Source of the DNA: Streptomyces sp. B21-083
GTDB lineage: Bacteria > Actinomycetota > Actinomycetes > Streptomycetales > Streptomycetaceae
Direction of reading: 5' to 3'
Assembly: GCF_036898825.1 (NCBI RefSeq)
Contig: NZ_JARUND010000001.1
Coordinates: forward strand, 3,100,001 to 3,164,000
Length of the DNA: 64,000 nt
A model generated the notes under the pieces. The model was not told the DNA's origin. It searched no databases and worked only from the letters and a program-made list of their open reading frames with translations. Below, piece by piece: positions 34,601-43,000 of the stretch; positions within the stretch are counted from its first letter, which is position 1, and each line of letters opens with the position of its first letter. The position numbers and the translations under genes are program-made.

Positions 34601-37075
34601 CGTCCCCGACCAGACGGGAACCGTCGGCGGCCGGAGCCGGAAGCTGCTCGCGGCCTGCTCGATGGGGGCCAGGTAGGGCGCCAACATCGGTGTGTGGAAG
34701 CCGGATTGGAAGGGCAGCACCTGACTGAGCACACCCCGGGCACGGAACGCCCGGACGAACGCCTCGACCGCCGCGTCAGGGCCGCACACCATCGACTGGC
34801 CCGGCGCGTTGTCGTGCGAGAGCACGATCCCGGCGTCCGCCCAGCCCTCCTCGGCGAGCGCCGTGAGTACCCGTTCGGCGGGCGCGCCGACTGCCCCGAA
34901 GGCCAGCCCCGGCACACTGACCGTGTCGGGGTCGAAGGTCGCCATGAAGGCGCCGACCTCGTCACCGTCGTACAGTCCGGCGGCCACCATCGCCGTCCAT
35001 TCGCCGACGCTGTGCCCGGCCACCGCGTCCGGGACGACGCCCATACGGCGCAGTGCCCGGTCGAGCAGCAGCCCGACCCCGACAACCCCGAACCCGTGCC
35101 GGCCCACGTCCCCGACCTCGGCTCGTTCACCGGCCGGCAGGACGTCGGTGAGACCGAAGTGGGCGGCGATGTCGTCGACGCGGGGTTCGAAGTCCCCTTC
35201 GAGGCCGGGGAAGACGAAGGCGAGGCCCCCCAACTCCGTCCCCCCGTCCGCTTGTAGCGACTCGGGCCGGAACCAGACGTCGCTACGGCCCTGCCACGCA
35301 CGTCCCTTGGCGACGGCCCGGCGCGCCAGGGTGAGTCGCTTCGCCGTCGGATCGACGATGCCGAGCCGGGTACGTCCGGTCTGCGGATCTGGGCGGGTGG
35401 CGTCAAGTCCGGCTGCGAGTACGGAGCTGTCGCCCGTGTCGAGGAGGGCGGCGAGGGCCTCGGGGGTGTCGGCGGCGAGCAGCAGGACACGCTCGGGCTC
35501 GGCAACAGTGACCCTCGGCCCGGGGGAAGGCGCCGGGGACACGGTCGTCCTCATACGCGCCCCCGGCGCCTCCTCCAGCACCACATGGGCGTTGATGCCG
35601 CCGAACCCGAACGCGTTGACCGCCGCCCGTCGTACCGGCTGCTCGGCCGTGGTCTCCCAGGGCGCGGCCCGGTCCAGGGGGCGGAAACGGGTGGCCGCGA
35701 GGGCCGGGTTCGGGTCGTCGCAATGGAGGGTGGGCAGGAGCATGCCGTGGTGGACGGCGAGGGCGGCCTTGACGAGGCCCGCGACACCGGCGGCGGGCAT
35801 GGTGTGCCCGATCATCGACTTCACGGACCCGATCACCGCCGTACCGGCGCCACCCAGGCTGCCCGCGTCTCCCGGCCCGAACACCTCCGCCAGCGTGGCC
35901 AGTTCGGCGTTGTCACCGGCGGGGGTCGCCGTGCCGTGGGCTTCCAGGAGGCCGATGGAACCGGGCTGGGCGGGGTCGAGTCCGGCGGCCCGCCAGGCCT
36001 GGCGTACGGCGTGGGCCTGGCCGCCGGGGTCGGGGTTGACGAGCCCGGCGGCGCGGCCGTCACTGGCCACGCCGGTGCCCCGGATGACGGCGTAGATCCG
36101 GTCTCCGTCGCGCTCGGCGTCCGCGAGGCGCTTGAGGACGACCACGCCGGTGCCCTCACCGATCAGGATGCCGTCGGCACCCCGGTGGAAGGGGCGGATG
36201 CGCTGGCTGGGCGAGAGGGCTCGGAGCTGCGAGAAGACGCTCCACAGGGTGATGTCGTGGCAGTGGTGGACTCCGCCGGCCAACATCACGTCGCAGCGCC
36301 CGGAGGCGAGCTCGTTCACCGCCTGGTCCACGGCCACCAGCGAGGAGGCACAGGCCGCGTCCACGGTGTACGCGGGTCCACGCAGGTCGAGGCGGTTGGC
36401 GACCCGGGAGGCGGCGAGGTTGGGCACGAGCCCGATCGCCGACTCGGGGCTGTCGGGACCGAGGGTGTCCGTGAACGCCGTACGGATGCTGTCGAGTTGG
36501 GCGGAGTCCAGGTCGGGCAGCAACTCGCCCAGTGTCCGGACGAGTTGACCGGCGGTACGCACCCGCTGGTCGAGCCGGACGAGGCCGGGGGTGAGGTAGC
36601 CGCCCCGGCCCAGGACCACGCCGACGCGATGCCGGTCGGGCAGCCAGCTGTCCAGCTCTCCGCGGCCTCCGGCCCCGCCCCAGCCTGCGCCTCCTCCGGC
36701 GTCGGCGAGGGCGGCGGCGGCCACGTTGAGCGCGATCAGCTGGTCGGGCTCGGTTCCGGAGACGGAGTTCGGCATGATCCCGAACCGGGTCACCTCCACC
36801 TCCGCCAGCCCGTCCACGAACCCGCCGCGCCGGCAGTACACCTGGTCGGCGACGGCACGGCCACCGGCGGAGTCGGGCCGGTAGTAGGCGTCCTCGTCCC
36901 AACGCCCTGCCGGTACCTCGGTGATGGCGTCCGTGCCGGCGAGCAGGTTCCGCCAGTAGGTGTCGAGGTCGGCGGCGCCCGGCAGCAGCACCGACATGCC
37001 CACGATGGCCACCGGGCTCGCCGACGGGCCGACCGGTGCGTCGCTCGGTGCGCCCAGCGCGTGACGATCCGTCAT
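31628..37075 (-). CDS. PUFA/PKS-like synthase: KS-AT-DH-PPTase
   Basis: 1815 aa as read. KS about 20-500 with a complete triad: C242 (DAACASS), H380 (EAHGT), H424 (GHTMPAAG). AT about 615-910 with GHSVGEW (S689) and H794. Long Ala/Pro linker with 18-residue repeats (about 1150-1250). DH hot-dog region about 1255-1520 (LLDHCFFP with H1265, PVVPATTIV, FHGPAFQG, LLDNVGQILGYW). Sfp-type phosphopantetheinyl transferase at the end (GIDIEEV, FWAAKEAVAKAEG). The last 42 residues are aberrant: one extra base in the G run 31758-31762 would restore DREYVVAWTTGPAEEV and a stop at 31671 overlapping the ACP start. It begins 5 bp after the first synthase gene. Confidence 0.93.
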   Translation of the reverse strand: MTDRHALGAPSDAPVGPSASPVAIVGMSVLLPGAADLDTYWRNLLAGTDAITEVPAGRWDEDAYYRPDSAGGRAVADQVYCRRGGFVDGLAEVEVTRFGIMPNSVSGTEPDQLIALNVAAAALADAGGGAGWGGAGGRGELDSWLPDRHRVGVVLGRGGYLTPGLVRLDQRVRTAGQLVRTLGELLPDLDSAQLDSIRTAFTDTLGPDSPESAIGLVPNLAASRVANRLDLRGPAYTVDAACASSLVAVDQAVNELASGRCDVMLAGGVHHCHDITLWSVFSQLRALSPSQRIRPFHRGADGILIGEGTGVVVLKRLADAERDGDRIYAVIRGTGVASDGRAAGLVNPDPGGQAHAVRQAWRAAGLDPAQPGSIGLLEAHGTATPAGDNAELATLAEVFGPGDAGSLGGAGTAVIGSVKSMIGHTMPAAGVAGLVKAALAVHHGMLLPTLHCDDPNPALAATRFRPLDRAAPWETTAEQPVRRAAVNAFGFGGINAHVVLEEAPGARMRTTVSPAPSPGPRVTVAEPERVLLLAADTPEALAALLDTGDSSVLAAGLDATRPDPQTGRTRLGIVDPTAKRLTLARRAVAKGRAWQGRSDVWFRPESLQADGGTELGGLAFVFPGLEGDFEPRVDDIAAHFGLTDVLPAGERAEVGDVGRHGFGVVGVGLLLDRALRRMGVVPDAVAGHSVGEWTAMVAAGLYDGDEVGAFMATFDPDTVSVPGLAFGAVGAPAERVLTALAEEGWADAGIVLSHDNAPGQSMVCGPDAAVEAFVRAFRARGVLSQVLPFQSGFHTPMLAPYLAPIEQAASSFRLRPPTVPVWSGTTAAPFPSGESAVRELFVRHLLEPVRFRQLVEAMYAAGHRTFVQVGTGQLGSLIGDTLAGRDHLVIAANSPHRGGLAQLRRVATALWVSGRTTSPALPPTAATAATVGTAGSADVSAAPAPRAAGPSDRSTAPADTPASVRRGRPSTRPPVRLDLGGALVSLDEGTLTRLRAELGSRPGSRPGSVSNPARPSATEVPAAAAPRGAGPSRVAASAAAAAQQADAAPALGIVRTPGCAALPAAGLASPLDALAARFPAAAELSALLRETADTAAELIGAGHRRPGSTGAYAGGAVQGSGGSAGDASRGPGGPAGGAVPAGQAGVMPSTTQAAPAPWRGQEGVMPPATQAAPAPWRGQEGVAPPATQAAPAPWRGQEGVMPPATQAAPPPWRGQEGVMPPATQAAPPPWRGQEGVAPSSAQAAPAPWRTTVHVSPDTMPYLLDHCFFPQRPGWPDVADRWPVVPATTIVQHMMEAAQLSAARTHPGTRAVPVPVPVPVPVPVAVHGARFDQWLTATPPVDVDVTVTPVPGSPTHRAVSFGPRARATVELADNYPELTARPTPWPTTSATERAPDHTAAQLYAERWMFHGPAFQGVTELTALGEAHVRGVITTPPAPGSLLDNVGQILGYWIMATRTSRTVVFPVGMRTMRFYGPHPEPGTDVDCFVRITSLTDTVLEADVQLAVGGEVWAELSGWQDRRFDNDPQTRPVERFPERNTLSQARPGGWVLLHERWPDLASRDLIMRNSLGGEERSQYERHAPRGRRQWLLGRIAAKDAVRRWLWEREGEGDVFPAELRVHNDATGRPYVTGTHGRTLPPLDVSLAHRAEAGVAIVRPSRPGPASGARPDTGQGPGIDIEEVVERDASTLTTALGPAELALLRARSDADGESEALWFTRFWAAKEAVAKAEGTGFGGRPRDFAVREATDAGDRLTVSGRLAPAYTVHCEQTGNPPDCPTGSTSWPGQPDRPKKSQQNKESWTDDQPQRAHDQNRCRQ
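33108..33149. repeat. hexamer repeat coding for (Val-Pro)n
   Basis: Seven or so tandem copies of GGTACG/GGTACA inside the DH region of the second synthase, translated as alternating Val-Pro. Probably a length-variable surface loop. Confidence 0.7.
33320..33660. repeat. 54-bp tandem repeats in the AT-DH linker
   Basis: Six units with an exact 54-bp period; for example CTGACCGCGCC recurs at 33377, 33431, 33485, 33539 and 33593, and a diverged copy is at 33647. Each codes for an 18-residue unit PWRGQEGVMPPATQAAPA. The reading frame is preserved throughout, consistent with a flexible interdomain linker that grows by slippage. Confidence 0.9.
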
Positions 37076-37080
37076 GTCGC

Positions 37081-40000
37081 TTACCAGCCCGACGAGGTGT
37101 AGACGACGGCGCCTGCCGACTCCGCGCCCCAGGCCAGTTCACGGAGCAGCGCGGCCGTGCCCTCCTCGGGGTCGATGAGCCTTACCCCGCGCCGGGCGTA
37201 CTCGCGCCCGAGTTCGGGGGTCACCATGCCGGTGTGGCCGCCGGTCGGCGCCCACGGCCCCCAGTGCACGGTCAGGGCCCGCTGCCCGGTTCGGGCCGCC
37301 CAGGCCGCACCGAGGCTCTGGAGGGCGTCGTTGGCGGCGGCGTAGTCGACCTGGCCCCGGTTGCCGAGGACGGCGGAGATGCTGCCGAACAGGACGGCGA
37401 AGGCAGGCCTGTTGGGGAGCTGTTCCAGCGCGGCGAGCAGGGTTTCGGCGCCGGTGGTCTTGGTCCCGTACACACGCTGGAAGGACTCGCTGGTCTTCTC
37501 GGCGATGAGCCGGTCCTCGATGACCCCGGCCGCGTAGACGACGCCGTCGAGACGGCCGTGTTCGGCGTGGATCTCCTTCACGGCCTGGAGCGCCGCGTCC
37601 TGTTCGCGGAAGTCGACGGAGTGGTAGCGGGCCTGGCTGCCGAGGGCCGCCAGTTCGTCGAGCGTGGTGGTGATCTCCCGCTGGGCCAGCAGGAGTTCGG
37701 CCTCACGGTTGATCGCGGCCGGGGTCAGTCCGCCCCGGCCGGCGAGGGCCGCGCGCAGTTCCGTCCGGGTTCCGGCGGCTGCCGTGGCCGCGTCCTCCGG
37801 GCCTTCCGCTGCGGGGGTCCGGCCGAGCAGTTCGATCCGGCAGCGGGAGGCGGAGGCCAGCGCGGCGGCGAACTTCGCGGTGATGCCACGGGCCCCGCCG
37901 ACCAGCAGGACCACGCTGTCGCGGTCCAGCCCGAGGGCGGCGGCCTCGGCGGCCCCGGCCCCGGCGGGTCCGGCGCCGGTGGTGCCGAGTGCGCCCAGCG
38001 GGGTTTCGATCAGCTCAAGTCCGTGGCGTCCGGCGGCCGTTCGCAGGACGACCGGGGTGCGGTCCGGGGCGAGCAACTCGCCGAGCAGGGCGTCTGCGAC
38101 AGCGGCGGCACCCGTGTCGTCGCCGACGAGGTCGATGACGCGTGCGTCCGTCTCCGGGTACTCCCGGGCGACCGTCCGGATGAACCCGTGGAGTCCGGCG
38201 GACCTCAACTCGGCGGTCTCCGTACCCCCTTCGGTGGTCACCCGTACGGCGAACAGCCAGCGCGGGGCGAGCCCCAGGGCCGCCTTGAACACGGGGAACG
38301 CCTCGGGCAGCACCGGCGGCCGGGACGAGGCCAGCGGGTCGAGGTACAGGACCCCGTCGATGGGCCCGTCCGCCCCCGTCAGCAGGTGCTCGGCGTCGAG
38401 CACGAACGCGCCGGCGCCGTGTCCGGCAAGCCGTGCCACGACCTCCTGGGCCACCGCACCGCCGTCGTCGTCGCCCAGGATCGCGAACCGCTTTCCGGCC
38501 AGTACGGCGGCGGGGCCGACGCTCCCGGGTCCGGACCCGTTCAGGGTCCCGTTCAGGGTCCCGTTCCCGTCCTGCTGTTCCAGCAGCACAGGCCGCAACT
38601 GGAAGCGCTTCGGCGCCTCACCGATGACCTCCGGGGAGGGGGATACGGCGGCCACCTCCGTCGGGAGGGGCTGCGCTGCCGCTCCCACCACTCCTGCCGC
38701 TCCCTGCTGCTCGACTTCGTCAGGGCCGGTGAGCCGCGCCGCCAGCCACGCCGTCACCGCAGCCGCCGTACGGGCCTTGGCGAGATCCTCCAACTCGGCA
38801 TCCCCGAGCACAGTGAGGTCACCGCCACCTCCAATGCCCAGCCGCTGCGCCAACTCACCAGCGATCTCAGCCCGCTTGATCGAGTCGATACTCAAGTCGG
38901 CTTCCAGATCGAGATCCGGCTCGATCATGTCCACGGGGTAACCGGTGCGCTCACCGATGATCTCCAGCACCACCCCCAACACCTCCGCCTCCGTGAACCC
39001 CTCAGCGGTGGAGACGGAAGCAGGAGCGGGCACGGGCTCGGGCCCGGCTGTCGTGAGCCGCGCCGCCAGCCATGCCGTCACCCCGGCCGCCGTACGGGCC
39101 TTGGCGAGATCCTCCAACTCGGCATCCCCGAGCACCGTGAGGTCACCGCCACCCCCGACACCCAACCGCTGCGCCAACTCACCAGCGATCTCAGCCCGCT
39201 TGATCGAGTCGACACTCAAGTCCGCTTCCAGATCGAGATCCGGCTCGATCATGTCCACCGGATAACCGGTGCGCTCACTGATGATCTCCAGCACCACCCC
39301 CAACACCTCCGCCTCCGTGAACCCCTCAGCGGTGGAGACGGAAGCAGGAGCGGGCACGGCGTAGAGCGCGGGCGGGTAGGCGGGCGCAGTCTCCGGCGCC
39401 GGCTGCTGGACCTGGGTCTGAACCGCCCGCAGGGTCTCCGGTGCCGTCGGGCCGGGTATCCACTGGCCCGGTGCCGCGCCGAAGTACGTGAGAAGTACGT
39501 CCCGTTGGGCCGCGACCATCTCGCGGCTGGTGCGCAGGAACTCGGAGATCAGCGCGTCCCTGCCACCGACCGGGGTGCCGTCCTGGTGATTCGCGGTCAC
39601 TGTCGTCGTCTCCACTACGCGTCGGGCCGGTGCGAGGGCACCGGGGAGAAGTTCGCCGGCGGCGGTGCGGACCAGGTGGCCGTCGACCGTCCAGCCGGGC
39701 CGCTTGGGCGCCTTGGTCCGGGTCGCGTCGACCGCGTCGCGCCCGTGGAACAGCCATCCGGTGCGCACCGGCAGCCCCGCGACGGCCAGTTGGGCCAGCG
39801 CGTCCAGCCAGCCGTGCAGTCCGCTGTCCGGACGCGGTTCGCAGGCGACCGTGCGGTGCGGGCGGTCGCCGAGAATCTGGCCGACCAGCCGGGTCAGTAC
39901 GGAACCGGGCCCCGCCTCGACGAAGGTCCGGGCGCCCGCCTCGTACATGGCCTCGATCTGGGCGACGAAACCGACCGGGGCACCGATCTGGGCGGCCAGT

Positions 40001-43000
40001 TCGGCACGCACCGCGTCGGCGTCGGGGCCATAGGGGGCCGCCGTACGGTTGGACCACACCGGGAACTCCGGAGCGCGCACGGGCTGTTGGGCCAGCGCGT
40101 TCGCGAAGCGCTCGCCTGCCCCGGCGACCAGCGGGCTGTGGAAGGCACAGGCGACGGGGATGCGCTTCGCGCCGAGTCCGGCGGCGCGCAGCAGCCGTAC
40201 CGCCTCGTCGACCGCCTCCGTCGGGCCTGAAATCACCGTCTGCTTGGGCGAGTTGTGGTTGGCGATGACCACCGAGGTGGGCGCGTCCGCCGCGCGCAGG
40301 GCCGCCGTGACGTCCTCGGCTCCCGCCGACACCGCCGCCATGGTGCCCGGGTCGTCGCTGTTGGCCCGCGCTGCCGCCGAGAGGATCGCGGTCGCGCGTT
40401 CCGCGCTCAGGGCGAGAAGGGTTTCCGGGTCGAGGGCGCCGGCCGCGCTGAGGGCGACGAGTTCGCCGTAGCTGTGTCCGGCGGCCATGTCGGGACGTAC
40501 GCCGGCCGTGGTGAGGAGGGCGTGGGCGGCGAGGCCGGCGATGCCCAGGGCCGGCTGGGCGGTCCGGGTGTCGGTGAGCGCGGTGTGCTGGCGGTCGCGG
40601 GTGGTGTCGTCGAAGGCGGTGGGCGGGTAGAGGAGGTCGGCGTGGTCGCGGCCGAGTTCCAGGTAGTACTGGAGTTCGGGGAGAGCGACGAACACGTCGG
40701 CGAGCATCCCGGTCCGCTGGCTGCCCTGCCCGGGGAAGAGGAAGGCGACCTGGCCCGGCGCCTGGCCCGCCGCCTCCTCCTGCTGCTGGTGCTGCGCGAG
40801 GTGGACGCCGGCGCGGGGATCGTGCTCCCCCGCCAGTGCCCGCCGCAACTGTCCGACGAGGCCCGCCGTGTCCGTCGCGACGACCGCCACCTGTACGGGC
40901 TCGTGGCGGGCGTCGGAGCGGCGCGAGGCGGCGAGCGCGAGGTCGCGCAGCCGCCAGGAGGACTGCCCGTCCTGGGCTGCTTTCAGCACGTCCTCGATGG
41001 CTCGGCGTGCCCCGGCCGGATCGGCCGCCCGGAACGTGAACAGTTCGGCGGGCCAGGCGTCGAGGGTGTGCGCGGGCGGGGCGGAGTCGGCGTAGGCCTC
41101 CAGCACCACATGGAAGTTGGTGCCGCCGAAGCCGAACGCGCTGAGCCCCGCTCGTCGTTCGCGTGCCGGAGCCGCCCAGGGCCGGGTCCGCCCGTGGAAC
41201 ACGAACGGGCTACTGGTCTCGTCCCAGGCGGCGTTGGGCTTGCTGACGTGCAGGGTGGGTGGCTTGACCCCGGTGTGCAGGGCGAGCACGGTCTTGATGA
41301 GGCCGGCCAGTCCGGCGGCGCACTTGGTGTGCCCGATCTGCGACTTGACCGAACCGAGCGCGACAGCCCCCGGTTTGGCCCCGGCTTCGCTGAACACCTC
41401 GCTGAGGATGGTGAGTTCGGTGCGGTCACCGACCACGGTTCCGGTGCCGTGCGCCTCGACGAGCCCGACCTCGGCGGGCGAGACCCCTGCGTTGCGGTAC
41501 GCCCGCTGCAGCGCGGCCCGCTGGCCCTCGGGCCGGGGAGCGGTCAGCCCGAGGGAACGCCCGTCGCTGGAACTGCCGACTCCCTTGATGACGCCGTAGA
41601 TCCGGTCGCCGTCACGCTCGGCGTCCGACAGCCGCTTCAGCACGACACACGCGACGCCCTCCCCCAGCGCGATCCCGTCCGCCGAGCTGTCGAAGGCGCG
41701 CGAACGCCCGGTCGGGGACAGGGCGTGCACGGAGGAGAAGAGCACGTAGTCGTTGATGCCGTTGTGCAGGTCGGCGCCGCCGCACAGCACGACGTCGCTG
41801 GTCCCGCCGACCAGTTCCTTGCAGGCCACGTCGACGGCGGCCAGCGAGGAGGCGCACGCGGCGTCGACCGTGTAGTTGGCGCCGCCGAGGTCGAGGCGGT
41901 TGGCGATCCGGCCGGAGATCACGTTGGAGAGCATGCCGGGGAAGGAGTCCTCGGTGAGCCGGGGCAGCTGATCCACGAGCCCGTCCGGCACCTTGCCGTA
42001 GTACGACGGCAGTACGGCGCGCAGCGTGCCCGCGTTGGACAGGTCACTGCCCGCCTCCGCGCCGAAGACGACCGAGGTGCGTGAGCGGTCGAACTCCCGC
42101 CCCCGCTCGCCGTATCCGGCATGCGCCAGGGCCCGGCGGGCGGCTTCGAGGGCCAGCAGCTGGACGGGCTCGATGCTGCCGAGCGAGGTGGGCGGAATGC
42201 CGTAGGACAGCGGGTCGAAGGGGATGCGGGGCAGGAAGCCGCCCCACTTGGAGGACGTGACGCCACCGTCCCCGTCCTCGGCCGAGTAGTGCACGGCGGG
42301 GTCCCAGCGGTCGGCCGGCACCTCCGCCACCGCGTCGTGACCGCCGAGGACGTTCGCCCAGAAGGCGGCGAGGTCGGGGGCGTCCGGGAACATACAGGCC
42401 ATGCCCACCACGGCGACGTCGAGGGGCGCGGGCGGCGGGGCTTCGGTGTCCTCCTCGGCCGCCGGCACACCGAGCCGCTCCCGCAGCTGGGCCGCCCGCC
42501 CGGTGAGGAAGTCGGCGGCGCCGTCGGCCACGGAGTGGTGCAGCGCCTCGATGGTGGTGGTCGCCGAGCGCAGTACGGCCACTTCCCCGGCCATGAACAT
42601 GCCCTCGGCGAGCTGCCGTTGCTCGTCCACGGCCGCCAACTCGCCCTCCACGTCCCGCTCGACGCCCTTGCTGGCGATCCGCAGCCGCCCGACGTTCAGC
42701 CGCTCCAGGCGCTCCCAGATCTGCCGCTCGGGCACCCCGCTCGCCCGCAACTCCGCCTCGAAATCGCGGTAGTTGTCGCTGAACGGGCTGGGTACGCACC
42801 GGGTGGCATGACCGGGCGCCGTCTCCAGCAGCGCGGTACTGGTCGCGTCGACGACCTGGCGCTGGAAGAGCGGCTGGACCGCTCCGCAGGCCACCGCCTC
42901 GTCGGTGAACAGGTAGGCGGTGCCCATCAGTACGCCCACGGACGCACCGCGCGCGGTCAGTGGGGCGGCGAGGGCGGCGACCATCGCGGCCGACCGCTCG

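Noticed and set aside
31628..37075. Second synthase KS as an inactive CLF-like domain, as in PfaC
   Set aside because: The Cys242/His380/His424 triad is complete in this sequence, so inactivity cannot be claimed.
37036..40230. Long plus-strand open frame of over 1000 codons
   Set aside because: It is the antisense shadow of the ER-KS-AT-ACP-KR synthase; its composition is Gly/Arg/Gln-rich without domains.
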